Assembly (NCBI RefSeq): GCF_051020765.1
Contig: NW_027469201.1
Span: 186,001 to 250,000 of the forward strand
Direction of reading: 5' to 3'
DNA length: 64,000 nt
Source: Lasioglossum baleicum
Lineage: Eukaryota > Arthropoda > Insecta > Hymenoptera > Halictidae
Positions 10,844-23,012 of the stretch are shown one piece after another (the stretch's first letter is position 1; every line of letters begins with the position of its first letter). The notes under the pieces were generated by a model. The model was not told the origin of the DNA. It searched no databases and worked only from the letters and a program-made list of their open reading frames with translations. The translations under genes were made by a program, and so were the position numbers.

Positions 10844-11540
10844 GCTAGTCGAGCAAAAACACGTGCGAGAGGATGCATCCCGCAGGCTAGTCGAGTAAAA
10901 ACACGTGCGAGTGGATGCTTCCCGCAGGCTAGTCGAGTAAAAACACGTTCGAGAGGATGCATCCCGCAGGCTAGTCGAGTGAAGAACACGTGCGAGAGGA
11001 TGCGTCCCGCAGGCTAGTCGAGCAAAAACACGTTCGAGAGGATGCATCCCGCAGGCTAGTCGAGTGAAGAACACGTGCGAGAGGATGCGTCCAGCAGGCT
11101 AGTCGAGCAAAAACACGTGCGAGAGGATGCATCCCGCAGGCTAGTCGTGTAAAAACACGTGCGAGAGGATGCTTCCCGTAGGCAAGTCGAGTAAAAACAC
11201 GTGCGAGAGGATGCATCCCGCAGGCTAGTCAAGTAAAAACACGTGCAAGAGGATGCTTCCCGCAGGCTAGTCGAGTAAAAACATGTGTGAGAGGATGCTT
11301 CCCGCAGGCTAGTCGAGTAAAAACACGTGCGAGAGGATGCATCCCGCAGGCTAGTCGAGTAAAAACACGAGCGAGAGGATGCATCCCGCAGGCTAGTCGA
11401 GTAAAAACACGTGCGAGAGGATGCATCCCGCAGGCTAGTCGAGAAAAACACGTGCGAGAGGATGCATCCCGCAGGCTAGTCCAGTAAAAACACGTGCGAG
11501 AGGATGCATCCCGCAGGCAAGTCGAGTAAAAACACGTGCG

Positions 11541-11609
11541 AGGTTTTTTGGGATGCGCATGCGCAGGTTTTGTGGGATGCGCATGCGCAGGTTTTTTGGG
11601 ATCCGCATG
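11541..11609 (+). repeat. 24-mer cassette 15 (T,G,T), 43-mer module
   Basis: 766 bp after cassette 14. The terminal unit reads GGATCCGCATG. Left flank comes from a GGCAAGTCG monomer; 43-mers at 11,745 and 11,830. Confidence 0.95.
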
Positions 11610-12181
11610 GCTAGTCGAGCAAAAACACGTGCGAGAGGATGCATCCCGCAGGCTAGTCGAGTAAAAACACGTGCGAGTGGATGCTTCCCGCAGGCTAGTC
11701 GAGTAAAAACACGTTCGAGAGGATGCATCCCGCAGGCTAGTCGAGTGAAGAACACGTGCGAGAGGATGCGTCCCGCAGGCTAGTCGAGCAAAAACACGTT
11801 CGAGAGGATGCATCCCGCAGGCTAGTCGAGTGAAGAACACGTGCGAGAGGATGCGTCCCGCAGGCTAGTCGAGCAAAAACACGTGCGAGAGGATGCATCC
11901 CGCAGGCTAGTCGTGTAAAAACACGTGCGAGAGGATGCTTCCCGCAGGCAAGTCGAGTAAAAACACGTGCGAGAGGATGCATCCCGCAGGCTAGTCAAGT
12001 AAAAACACGTGCAAGAGGATGCTTCCCGCAGGCTAGTCGAGTAAAAACACGTGCGAGAGGATGCTTTCCGCAGGCTAGTCGAGTAAAAACACGTGCGAGA
12101 GGATGCATCCCGCAGGCTAGTCGAGTAAAAACACGTGCGAGAGGATGCATCCCGCAGGCTAGTCGAGTAAAAACACGTGCG

Positions 12182-12298
12182 AGGTTTTTTGGGATGCGCA
12201 TGCGCAGGTTTTGTGGGATGCGCATGCGCAGGTTTTGTGGGATGCGCATGCGCAGGTTTTGTGGGATGCGCATGCGCAGGTTTTTTGGGATGCGCATG
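12182..12298 (+). repeat. 24-mer cassette 16 (T,G,G,G,T)
   Basis: Four 24-mers plus terminal unit, the longest cassette class. Followed by GAGCAAA, GATAC, plain and GCGGGAGG monomers. Confidence 0.95.
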
Positions 12299-12616
12299 GC
12301 TAGTCGAGCAAAAACACGTGCGAGAGGATGCATCCCGCAGGCTAGTCGAGTAAAAACACGTGCGAGAGGATACATCCCGCAGGCTAGTCGAGTAAAAACA
12401 CGTGCGAGAGGATGCATCCCGCAGGCTAGTCGAGTAAAAACACGTGCGGGAGGATGCATCCCGCAGGCTAGTCGAGTAAAAACACGTGCGAGAGGATGCA
12501 TCCCGCAGGCTAGTCGAGCAAAAACACGTGCGAGAGGATGCATCCCGCAGGCTAGTCGAGTAAAAACACGTGCGGGAGGATGCATCCCGCAGGCTAGTCG
12601 AGTAAAAACACGTGCG

Positions 12617-12685
12617 AGGTTTTGTGGGATGCGCATGCGCAGGTTTTTTGGGATGCGCATGCGCAGGTTTTTTGGGATGCGCATG
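12617..12685 (+). repeat. 24-mer cassette 17 (G,T,T)
   Basis: 435 bp after cassette 16. The next monomer has GAGAGAATGC. Confidence 0.95.
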
Positions 12686-13381
12686 GCTAGTCGAGTAAAA
12701 ACACGTGCGAGAGAATGCATCCCGCAGGCTAGTCGAGTAAAAACACGTGCGAGAGGATGCATCCCGCAGGCTAGTCGAGTAAAAACACGTGCGAGAGGAT
12801 GCATCCCGCAGGCTAGTCGAGTAAAAACACGTGCGAGAGGATGCATCCCGCAGGCTAGTCGAGTAAAAACACGTGCGAGAGGATGCATCCCGCAGGCTAG
12901 TCGAGTAAAAACACGTGCGAGAGGATGCTTCCCGCAGGCTAGTCGAGTAAAAACACGTGCGAGAGGATGCTTCCCGCAGGCAAGTCGAGTAAAAACACGT
13001 GCGAGGGGATGCATCCCGCAGGCTAGTCAAGTAAAAACACGTGCAAGAGGATGCTTCCCGCAGGCTAGTCGAGTAAAAACATGTGCGAGTGGATGCTTCC
13101 CGCAGGCTAGTCGAGTAAAAACACGTGCGAGAGGATGCATCCCGCAGGCTAGTCGAGTAAAAACACGTGCGAGAGGATGCATCCCGCAGGCTAGTCGAGT
13201 AAAAACACGTGCGAGAGGATGCATCCCGCAGGCTGGTCGAGTAAAAACACGTGCGAGAGGATGCTTCCCGCAGGCTAGTCGAGTAAAAACACATGCGAGA
13301 GGATGCTTCCCGCAGGCTAGTCCAGTAAAATCACGTGCGAGAGGATGCATCCCGCCGGCTAGTCGAGTAAAAACACGTGCG

Positions 13382-13474
13382 AGGTTTTGTGGGATGCGTA
13401 TGCGCAGGTTTTGTGGAATGCGCATGCGCAGGTTCTGTGGGATGCGCATGCGCAGGTTTTTTGGGATGCGCATG
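13382..13474 (+). repeat. 24-mer cassette 18 (G,G,G,T)
   Basis: Copy of cassette 13 (GCGTATGCGC, GTGGAATGC, TTCTGTGGG), 3,226 bp later. Confidence 0.95.
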
Positions 13475-14042
13475 GCTAGTCGAGCAAAAACACGTGCGAG
13501 AGGATGCATCCCGCAGGCTAGTCGAGCAAAAACACGTGCGAGAGGATGCATCTCGCAGGCTAGTCGAGTAAAACACGTGCGTCAGGATGCATCCCGCAGG
13601 CTAGTCGAATAAAAACACGTGCGAGAGGATGCATCCCGCAGGCTAGTCGAGTAAAAACATGTGCGGGAGGATGCATCCCGCAGGCTAGTCGAGTAAAAAC
13701 ACGTGCGAGAGGATGCATCCTGCAGGCTAGTCGAGTAAAACACGTGCGTGAGGATGCATCCCGCAGGCTAGTCGAATAAAAACACGTGCGAGAGGATGCA
13801 TCCCGCAGGCTAGTCGCGTAAAAACACGTGCGAGAGGATGCATCCCGCAGGCTAGTCGAGTAAAAACACGTGCGAGAGGGTGCTTCCCGCAGGCTAGTCG
13901 AGTAAAAACACGTGCGAGAGGATGCATCCCGCAGGCTAGTCGCGTAAAAACACGTGCGAGAGGATGCATCCCGCATGCTAGTCCAGTAAAAACACGTGCG
14001 AGAGGATGCATCCCGCAGGCTAGTCGAGTAAAAACACGTGCG

Positions 14043-14111
14043 AGGTTTTTTGGGATGCGCATGCGCAGGTTTTGTGGGATGCGCATGCGCAGGTTTTTTG
14101 GGATGCGCATG
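14043..14111 (+). repeat. 24-mer cassette 19 (T,G,T), 43-mer module
   Basis: Start of the second 766-bp sub-unit; 43-mers at 14,247 and 14,332. Confidence 0.95.
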
Positions 14112-14808
14112 GCTAGTCGAGCAAAAACACGTGCGAGAGGATGCATCCCGCAGGCTAGTCGAGTAAAAACACGTGCGAGTGGATGCTTCCCGCAGGCTAG
14201 TCGAGTAAAAACACGTTCGAGAGGATGCATCCCGCAGGCTAGTCGAGTGAAGAACACGTGCGAGAGGATGCGTCCCGCAGGCTAGTCGAGCAAAAACACG
14301 TTCGAGAGGATGCATCCCGCAGGCTAGTCGAGTGAAGAACACGTGCGAGAGGATGCGTCCAGCAGGCTAGTCGAGCAAAAACACGTGCGAGAGGATGCAT
14401 CCCGCAGGCTAGTCGTGTAAAAACACGTGCGAGAGGATGCTTCCCGCAGGCAAGTCGAGTAAAAACACGTGCGAGAGGATGCATCCCGCAGGCTAGTCAA
14501 GTAAAAACACGTGCAAGAGGATGCTTCCCGCAGGCTAGTCGAGTAAAAACATGTGCGAGAGGATGCTTCCCGCAGGCTAGTCGAGTAAAAACACGTGCGA
14601 GAGGATGCATCCCGCAGGCTAGTCGAGTAAAAACACGAGCGAGAGGATGCATCCCGCAGGCTAGTCGAGTAAAAACACGTGCGAGAGGATGCATCCCGCA
14701 GGCTAGTCGAGAAAAACACGTGCGAGAGGATGCATCCCGCAGGCTAGTCCAGTAAAAACACGTGCGAGAGGATGCATCCCGCAGGCAAGTCGAGTAAAAA
14801 CACGTGCG

Positions 14809-14877
14809 AGGTTTTTTGGGATGCGCATGCGCAGGTTTTGTGGGATGCGCATGCGCAGGTTTTTTGGGATGCGCATG
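14809..14877 (+). repeat. 24-mer cassette 20 (T,G,T), 43-mer module
   Basis: 766 bp after cassette 19 and 4,034 bp after cassette 14; 43-mers at 15,013 and 15,098. Confidence 0.95.
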
Positions 14878-15574
14878 GCTAGTCGAGCAAAAACACGTGC
14901 GAGAGGATGCATCCCGCAGGCTAGTCGAGTAAAAACACGTGCGAGTGGATGCTTCCCGCAGGCTAGTCGAGTAAAAACACGTTCGAGAGGATGCATCCCG
15001 CAGGCTAGTCGAGTGAAGAACACGTGCGAGAGGATGCGTCCCGCAGGCTAGTCGAGCAAAAACACGTTCGAGAGGATGCATCCCGCAGGCTAGTCGAGTG
15101 AAGAACACGTGCGAGAGGATGCGTCCAGCAGGCTAGTCGAGCAAAAACACGTGCGAGAGGATGCATCCCGCAGGCTAGTCGTGTAAAAACACGTGCGAGA
15201 GGATGCTTCCCGTAGGCAAGTCGAGTAAAAACACGTGCGAGAGGATGCATCCCGCAGGCTAGTCAAGTAAAAACACGTGCAAGAGGATGCTTCCCGCAGG
15301 CTAGTCGAGTAAAAACATGTGTGAGAGGATGCTTCCCGCAGGCTAGTCGAGTAAAAACACGTGCGAGAGGATGCATCCCGCAGGCTAGTCGAGTAAAAAC
15401 ACGAGCGAGAGGATGCATCCCGCAGGCTAGTCGAGTAAAAACACGTGCGAGAGGATGCATCCCGCAGGCTAGTCGAGAAAAACACGTGCGAGAGGATGCA
15501 TCCCGCAGGCTAGTCCAGTAAAAACACGTGCGAGAGGATGCATCCCGCAGGCAAGTCGAGTAAAAACACGTGCG

Positions 15575-15643
15575 AGGTTTTTTGGGATGCGCATGCGCAG
15601 GTTTTGTGGGATGCGCATGCGCAGGTTTTTTGGGATGCGCATG
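15575..15643 (+). repeat. 24-mer cassette 21 (T,G,T), 43-mer module
   Basis: 4,034 bp after cassette 15, without its GGATCC change; 43-mers at 15,779 and 15,864. Confidence 0.95.
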
Positions 15644-16215
15644 GCTAGTCGAGCAAAAACACGTGCGAGAGGATGCATCCCGCAGGCTAGTCGAGTAAAA
15701 ACACGTGCGAGTGGATGCTTCCCGCAGGCTAGTCGAGTAAAAACACGTTCGAGAGGATGCATCCCGCAGGCTAGTCGAGTGAAGAACACGTGCGAGAGGA
15801 TGCGTCCCGCAGGCTAGTCGAGCAAAAACACGTTCGAGAGGATGCATCCCGCAGGCTAGTCGAGTGAAGAACACGTGCGAGAGGATGCGTCCCGCAGGCT
15901 AGTCGAGCAAAAACACGTGCGAGAGGATGCATCCCGCAGGCTAGTCGTGTAAAAACACGTGCGAGAGGATGCTTCCCGCAGGCAAGTCGAGTAAAAACAC
16001 GTGCGAGAGGATGCATCCCGCAGGCTAGTCAAGTAAAAACACGTGCAAGAGGATGCTTCCCGCAGGCTAGTCGAGTAAAAACACGTGCGAGAGGATGCTT
16101 TCCGCAGGCTAGTCGAGTAAAAACACGTGCGAGAGGATGCATCCCGCAGGCTAGTCGAGTAAAAACACGTGCGAGAGGATGCATCCCGCAGGCTAGTCGA
16201 GTAAAAACACGTGCG

Positions 16216-16332
16216 AGGTTTTTTGGGATGCGCATGCGCAGGTTTTGTGGGATGCGCATGCGCAGGTTTTGTGGGATGCGCATGCGCAGGTTTTGTGGGA
16301 TGCGCATGCGCAGGTTTTTTGGGATGCGCATG
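16216..16332 (+). repeat. 24-mer cassette 22 (T,G,G,G,T)
   Basis: Copy of cassette 16, offset 4,034 bp. Confidence 0.95.
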
Positions 16333-16650
16333 GCTAGTCGAGCAAAAACACGTGCGAGAGGATGCATCCCGCAGGCTAGTCGAGTAAAAACACGTGCGAG
16401 AGGATACATCCCGCAGGCTAGTCGAGTAAAAACACGTGCGAGAGGATGCATCCCGCAGGCTAGTCGAGTAAAAACACGTGCGGGAGGATGCATCCCGCAG
16501 GCTAGTCGAGTAAAAACACGTGCGAGAGGATGCATCCCGCAGGCTAGTCGAGCAAAAACACGTGCGAGAGGATGCATCCCGCAGGCTAGTCGAGTAAAAA
16601 CACGTGCGGGAGGATGCATCCCGCAGGCTAGTCGAGTAAAAACACGTGCG

Positions 16651-16719
16651 AGGTTTTGTGGGATGCGCATGCGCAGGTTTTTTGGGATGCGCATGCGCAG
16701 GTTTTTTGGGATGCGCATG
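16651..16719 (+). repeat. 24-mer cassette 23 (G,T,T)
   Basis: Copy of cassette 17, offset 4,034 bp, again before a GAGAGAATGC monomer. Confidence 0.95.
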
Positions 16720-17415
16720 GCTAGTCGAGTAAAAACACGTGCGAGAGAATGCATCCCGCAGGCTAGTCGAGTAAAAACACGTGCGAGAGGATGCATCCCG
16801 CAGGCTAGTCGAGTAAAAACACGTGCGAGAGGATGCATCCCGCAGGCTAGTCGAGTAAAAACACGTGCGAGAGGATGCATCCCGCAGGCTAGTCGAGTAA
16901 AAACACGTGCGAGAGGATGCATCCCGCAGGCTAGTCGAGTAAAAACACGTGCGAGAGGATGCTTCCCGCAGGCTAGTCGAGTAAAAACACGTGCGAGAGG
17001 ATGCTTCCCGCAGGCAAGTCGAGTAAAAACACGTGCGAGGGGATGCATCCCGCAGGCTAGTCAAGTAAAAACACGTGCAAGAGGATGCTTCCCGCAGGCT
17101 AGTCGAGTAAAAACATGTGCGAGTGGATGCTTCCCGCAGGCTAGTCGAGTAAAAACACGTGCGAGAGGATGCATCCCGCAGGCTAGTCGAGTAAAAACAC
17201 GTGCGAGAGGATGCATCCCGCAGGCTAGTCGAGTAAAAACACGTGCGAGAGGATGCATCCCGCAGGCTGGTCGAGTAAAAACACGTGCGAGAGGATGCTT
17301 CCCGCAGGCTAGTCGAGTAAAAACACATGCGAGAGGATGCTTCCCGCAGGCTAGTCCAGTAAAATCACGTGCGAGAGGATGCATCCCGCCGGCTAGTCGA
17401 GTAAAAACACGTGCG

Positions 17416-17508
17416 AGGTTTTGTGGGATGCGTATGCGCAGGTTTTGTGGAATGCGCATGCGCAGGTTCTGTGGGATGCGCATGCGCAGGTTTTTTGGGA
17501 TGCGCATG
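17416..17508 (+). repeat. 24-mer cassette 24 (G,G,G,T)
   Basis: Third copy of the TTCTGTGGG cassette, offset 4,034 bp from cassette 18. Confidence 0.95.
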
Positions 17509-18076
17509 GCTAGTCGAGCAAAAACACGTGCGAGAGGATGCATCCCGCAGGCTAGTCGAGCAAAAACACGTGCGAGAGGATGCATCTCGCAGGCTAGTCG
17601 AGTAAAACACGTGCGTCAGGATGCATCCCGCAGGCTAGTCGAATAAAAACACGTGCGAGAGGATGCATCCCGCAGGCTAGTCGAGTAAAAACATGTGCGG
17701 GAGGATGCATCCCGCAGGCTAGTCGAGTAAAAACACGTGCGAGAGGATGCATCCTGCAGGCTAGTCGAGTAAAACACGTGCGTGAGGATGCATCCCGCAG
17801 GCTAGTCGAATAAAAACACGTGCGAGAGGATGCATCCCGCAGGCTAGTCGCGTAAAAACACGTGCGAGAGGATGCATCCCGCAGGCTAGTCGAGTAAAAA
17901 CACGTGCGAGAGGGTGCTTCCCGCAGGCTAGTCGAGTAAAAACACGTGCGAGAGGATGCATCCCGCAGGCTAGTCGCGTAAAAACACGTGCGAGAGGATG
18001 CATCCCGCAGGCTAGTCCAGTAAAAACACGTGCGAGAGGATGCATCCCGCAGGCTAGTCGAGTAAAAACACGTGCG

Positions 18077-18145
18077 AGGTTTTTTGGGATGCGCATGCGC
18101 AGGTTTTGTGGGATGCGCATGCGCAGGTTTTTTGGGATGCGCATG
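18077..18145 (+). repeat. 24-mer cassette 25 (T,G,T), 43-mer module
   Basis: Copy of cassette 19; 43-mers at 18,281 and 18,366. Confidence 0.95.
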
Positions 18146-18842
18146 GCTAGTCGAGCAAAAACACGTGCGAGAGGATGCATCCCGCAGGCTAGTCGAGTAA
18201 AAACACGTGCGAGTGGATGCTTCCCGCAGGCTAGTCGAGTAAAAACACGTTCGAGAGGATGCATCCCGCAGGCTAGTCGAGTGAAGAACACGTGCGAGAG
18301 GATGCGTCCCGCAGGCTAGTCGAGCAAAAACACGTTCGAGAGGATGCATCCCGCAGGCTAGTCGAGTGAAGAACACGTGCGAGAGGATGCGTCCAGCAGG
18401 CTAGTCGAGCAAAAACACGTGCGAGAGGATGCATCCCGCAGGCTAGTCGTGTAAAAACACGTGCGAGAGGATGCTTCCCGCAGGCAAGTCGAGTAAAAAC
18501 ACGTGCGAGAGGATGCATCCCGCAGGCTAGTCAAGTAAAAACACGTGCAAGAGGATGCTTCCCGCAGGCTAGTCGAGTAAAAACATGTGCGAGAGGATGC
18601 TTCCCGCAGGCTAGTCGAGTAAAAACACGTGCGAGAGGATGCATCCCGCAGGCTAGTCGAGTAAAAACACGAGCGAGAGGATGCATCCCGCAGGCTAGTC
18701 GAGTAAAAACACGTGCGAGAGGATGCATCCCGCAGGCTAGTCGAGAAAAACACGTGCGAGAGGATGCATCCCGCAGGCTAGTCCAGTAAAAACACGTGCG
18801 AGAGGATGCATCCCGCAGGCAAGTCGAGTAAAAACACGTGCG

Positions 18843-18911
18843 AGGTTTTTTGGGATGCGCATGCGCAGGTTTTGTGGGATGCGCATGCGCAGGTTTTTTG
18901 GGATGCGCATG
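18843..18911 (+). repeat. 24-mer cassette 26 (T,G,T), 43-mer module
   Basis: 766 bp after cassette 25; 43-mers at 19,047 and 19,132. The next cassette follows after 641 bp, so one sub-unit is missing here. Confidence 0.95.
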
Positions 18912-19483
18912 GCTAGTCGAGCAAAAACACGTGCGAGAGGATGCATCCCGCAGGCTAGTCGAGTAAAAACACGTGCGAGTGGATGCTTCCCGCAGGCTAG
19001 TCGAGTAAAAACACGTTCGAGAGGATGCATCCCGCAGGCTAGTCGAGTGAAGAACACGTGCGAGAGGATGCGTCCCGCAGGCTAGTCGAGCAAAAACACG
19101 TTCGAGAGGATGCATCCCGCAGGCTAGTCGAGTGAAGAACACGTGCGAGAGGATGCGTCCCGCAGGCTAGTCGAGCAAAAACACGTGCGAGAGGATGCAT
19201 CCCGCAGGCTAGTCGTGTAAAAACACGTGCGAGAGGATGCTTCCCGCAGGCAAGTCGAGTAAAAACACGTGCGAGAGGATTCATCCCGCAGGCTAGTCAA
19301 GTAAAAACACGTGCAAGAGGATGCTTCCCGCAGGCTAGTCGAGTAAAAACACGTGCGAGAGGATGCTTTCCGCAGGCTAGTCGAGTAAAAACACGTGCGA
19401 GAGGATGCATCCCGCAGGCTAGTCGAGTAAAAACACGTGCGAGAGGATGCATCCCGCAGGCTAGTCGAGTAAAAACACGTGCG

Positions 19484-19600
19484 AGGTTTTTTGGGATGCG
19501 CATGCGCAGGTTTTGTGGGATGCGCATGCGCAGGTTTTGTGGGATGCGCATGCGCAGGTTTTGTGGGATGCGCATGCGCAGGTTTTTTGGGATGCGCATG
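19484..19600 (+). repeat. 24-mer cassette 27 (T,G,G,G,T)
   Basis: Four units; followed by two GAGCAAA monomers where cassettes 16 and 22 have one. Confidence 0.95.
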
Positions 19601-19960
19601 GCTAGTCGAGCAAAAACACGTGCGAGAGGATGCATCCCGCAGGCTAGTCGAGCAAAAACACGTGCGAGAGGATGCATCCCGCAGGCTAGTCGAGTAAAAA
19701 CACGTGCGAGAGGATACATCCCGCAGGCTAGTCGAGTAAAAACACGTGCGAGAGGATGCATCCCGCAGGCTAGTCGAGTAAAAACACGTGCGGGAGGATG
19801 CATCCCGCAGGCTAGTCGAGTAAAAACACGTGCGAGAGGATGCATCCCGCAGGCTAGTCGAGCAAGAACACGTGCGAGAGGATGCATCCCGCAGGCTAGT
19901 CGAGTAAAAACACGTGCGGGAGGATGCATCCCGCAGGCTAGTCGAGTAAAAACACGTGCG

Positions 19961-20053
19961 AGGTTTTGTGGGATGCGCATGCGCAGGTTTTTTGGGATGC
20001 GCATGCGCAGGTTTTTTGGGATGCGCATGCGCAGGTTTTTTGGGATGCGCATG
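19961..20053 (+). repeat. 24-mer cassette 28 (G,T,T,T)
   Basis: Equivalent of cassettes 17 and 23 with one extra T-type unit, a clean example of 24-bp expansion. Confidence 0.95.
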
Positions 20054-20707
20054 GCTAGTCGAGTAAAAACACGTGCGAGAGAATGCATCCCGCAGGCTAG
20101 TCGAGTAAAAACACGTGCGAGAGGATGCATCCCGCAGGCTAGTCGAGTAAAAACACGTGCGAGAGGATGCATCCCGCAGGCTAGTCGAGTAAAAACACGT
20201 GCGAGAGGATGCATCCCGCAGGCTAGTCGAGTAAAAACACGTGCGAGAGGATGCATCCCGCAGGCTAGTCGAGTAAAAACACGTGCGAGAGGATGCTTCC
20301 CGCAGGCTAGTCGAGTAAAAACACGTGCGAGAGGATGCTTCCCGCAGGCAAGTCGAGTAAAAACACGTGCGAGAGGATGCATCCCGCAGGCTAGTCAAGT
20401 AAAAACACGTGCAAGAGGATGCTTCCCGCAGGCTAGTCGAGTAAAAACATGTGCGAGAGGATGCTTCCCGCAGGCTAGTCGAGTAAAAACACGTGCGAGA
20501 GGATGCATCCCGCAGGCTAGTCGAGTAAAAACACGTGCGAGAGGATGCATCCCGCAGGCTAGTCGAGTAAAAACACGTGCGAGAGGATGCATCCCGCAGG
20601 CTGGTCGAGTAAAAACACGTGCGAGAGGATGCATCCCGCAGGCTAGTCCAGTAAAAACACGTGCGAGAGGATGCATCCCGCAGGCTAGTCGAGTAAAAAC
20701 ACGTGCG

Positions 20708-20776
20708 AGGTTTTTTGGGATGCGCATGCGCAGGTTTTGTGGGATGCGCATGCGCAGGTTTTTTGGGATGCGCATG
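20708..20776 (+). repeat. 24-mer cassette 29 (T,G,T), 43-mer module
   Basis: 43-mers at 20,912 and 20,997. The monomer after the second 43-mer is a GTCAAG type, so part of the usual module end is deleted. Confidence 0.95.
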
Positions 20777-21558
20777 GCTAGTCGAGCAAAAACACGTGCG
20801 AGAGGATGCATCCCGCAGGCTAGTCGAGTAAAAACACGTGCGAGTGGATGCTTCCCGCAGGCTAGTCGAGTAAAAACACGTTCGAGAGGATGCATCCCGC
20901 AGGCTAGTCGAGTGAAGAACACGTGCGAGAGGATGCGTCCCGCAGGCTAGTCGAGCAAAAACACGTTCGAGAGGATGCATCCCGCAGGCTAGTCGAGTGA
21001 AGAACACGTGCGAGAGGATGCGTCCCGCAGGCTAGTCAAGTAAAAACACGTGCAAGAGGATGCTTCCCGCAGGCTAGTCGAGTAAAAACACGTGCGAGAG
21101 GATGCTTTCCGCAGGCTAGTCGAGTAAAAACACGTGCGAGAGGATGCATCCCGCAGGCTAGTCGAGTAAAAACACGAGCGAGAGGATGCATCCCGCAGGC
21201 TAGTCGAGTAAAAACACGTGCGAGAGGATGCATCCCGCAGGCTAGTCGAGTAAAAACACGTGCGAGAGGATACATCCCGCAGGCTAGTCGAGTAAAAACA
21301 CGTGCGAGAGGATGCATCCCGCAGGCTAGTCGAGTAAAAACACGAGCGAGAGGATGCATCCCGCAGGCTAGTCGAGTAAAAACACGTGCGAGAGGATGCA
21401 TCCCGCAGGCTAGTCGAGTAAAAACACGTGCGAGAGGATGCATCCCGCAGGCTAGTCGAGTAAAAACACGTGCGAGAGGATGCATCCCGCAGGCTAGTCC
21501 AGTAAAAACACGTGCGAGAGGATGCATCCCGCAGGCAAGTCGAGTAAAAACACGTGCG

Positions 21559-21627
21559 AGGTTTTTTGGGATGCGCATGCGCAGGTTTTGTGGGATGCGC
21601 ATGCGCAGGTTTTTTGGGATGCGCATG
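21559..21627 (+). repeat. 24-mer cassette 30 (T,G,T), last 43-mer module
   Basis: 43-mers at 21,763 and 21,848; no later 43-mer of this type was seen. A private GTGGGAG occurs at about 21,902. Confidence 0.95.
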
Positions 21628-22157
21628 GCTAGTCGAGCAAAAACACGTGCGAGAGGATGCATCCCGCAGGCTAGTCGAGTAAAAACACGTGCGAGTGGAT
21701 GCTTCCCGCAGGCTAGTCGAGTAAAAACACGTTCGAGAGGATGCATCCCGCAGGCTAGTCGAGTGAAGAACACGTGCGAGAGGATGCGTCCCGCAGGCTA
21801 GTCGAGCAAAAACACGTTCGAGAGGATGCATCCCGCAGGCTAGTCGAGTGAAGAACACGTGCGAGAGGATGCGTCCCGCAGGCTAGTCGAGCAAAAACAC
21901 GTGGGAGAGGATGCATCCCGCAGGCTAGTCGTGTAAAAACACGTGCGAGAGGATGCTTCCCGCAGGCAAGTCGAGTAAAAACACGTGCGAGAGGATGCAT
22001 CCCGCAGGCTAGTCAAGTAAAAACACGTGCAAGAGGATGCTTCCCGCAGGCTAGTCGAGTAAAAACACGTGCGAGAGGATGCTTTCCGCAGGCTAGTCGA
22101 GTAAAAACACGTGCGAGAGGATGCATCCCGCAGGCTAGTCGAGTAAAAACACGTGCG

Positions 22158-22274
22158 AGGTTTTTTGGGATGCGCATGCGCAGGTTTTGTGGGATGCGCA
22201 TGCGCAGGTTTTGTGGGATGCGCATGCGCAGGTTTTGTGGGATGCGCATGCGCAGGTTTTTTGGGATGCGCATG
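22158..22274 (+). repeat. 24-mer cassette 31 (T,G,G,G,T)
   Basis: Followed by GAGCAAA twice, a GATAC monomer with AAAAAGACG, plain, and GCGGGAGG. Confidence 0.95.
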
Positions 22275-23012
22275 GCTAGTCGAGCAAAAACACGTGCGAG
22301 AGGATGCATCCCGCAGGCTAGTCGAGCAAAAACACGTGCGAGAGGATGCATCCCGCAGGCTAGTCGAGTAAAAAGACGTGCGAGAGGATACATCCCGCAG
22401 GCTAGTCGAGTAAAAACACGTGCGAGAGGATGCATCCCGCAGGCTAGTCGAGTAAAAACACGTGCGGGAGGATGCATCCCGCAGGCTAGTCGAGTAAAAA
22501 CACGTGCGAGAGGATGCATCCCGCAGGCTAGTCGAGCAAAAACACGTGCGAGAGGATGCATCCCGCAGGCTAGTCGAGTAAAAACACGTGCGAGAGGATG
22601 CATCCCGCAGGCTAGTCGAGTAAAAACACGTGCGGGAGGATGCATCCCGCAGGCAAGTCGAGTAAAAACACGTGCGAGAGGATGCATCCCGCAGGCTAGT
22701 CAAGTAAAAACACGTGCAAGAGGATGCTTCCCGCAGGCTAGTCGAGTAAAAACACGTGCGAGAGGATGCTTTCCGCAGGCTAGTCGAGTAAAAACACGTG
22801 CGAGAGGATGCATCCCGCAGGCTAGTCGAGTAAAAACACGTGCGGGAGGATGCATCCCGCAGGCTAGTCGAGTAAAAACACGTGCGAGAGGATGCATCCC
22901 GCAGGCTAGTCGAGTAAAAACACGTGCGAGAGGATGCATCCCGCAGGCTAGTCCAGTAAAAACACGTGCGAGAGGATGCATCCCGCAGGCTAGTCGAGTA
23001 AAAACACGTGCG

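Larger units (their letters stand above)
10775..14808 (+). repeat. Family-2 higher-order unit, copy A (4,034 bp)
   Basis: Cassettes at 10,775, 11,541, 12,182, 12,617, 13,382 and 14,043 all recur 4,034 bp downstream. Within the unit a 766-bp sub-unit starts at 10,775 and again at 14,043. 766 equals sixteen 42-mers plus a 93-bp cassette monomer plus one base: two 43-base monomers and one 41-base monomer (GAGAAAAACACG, 11,441). Specific markers are GTCAAG, GTCGTG, GGCAAGTCG and ACGTTCGAG monomers, not seen together elsewhere. Confidence 0.9.
14809..18842 (+). repeat. Family-2 higher-order unit, copy B (4,034 bp)
   Basis: Near-exact tandem copy of 10,775-14,808: even rare variants are shared, such as CCCGTAGGCAAG (11,176 and 15,210), ACATGTGTGAG (11,281 and 15,315) and GCTGGTCG near 13,234 and 17,268. 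Differences I noticed are single bases: GGTATGC against GGGATGC and GCTCATG against GCGCATG in the first cassette, and GGATCCGC against GGATGCGC in the second. Confidence 0.9.
18843..22157 (+). repeat. Family-2 third copy, rearranged
   Basis: It starts as a further copy but skips one 766-bp sub-unit: from 18,843 it follows the path that starts at 11,541 and 15,575, with the next cassette 641 bp later at 19,484. Spacing then departs from the earlier units: 477, 747, 851 and 599 bp against 435 and 765 bp. The third cassette has gained one 24-mer (19,961) and extra plain monomers appear near 21.2-21.5 kb. It carries the last 43-base monomers (19,047, 19,132, 20,912, 20,997, 21,763, 21,848). Confidence 0.8.
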
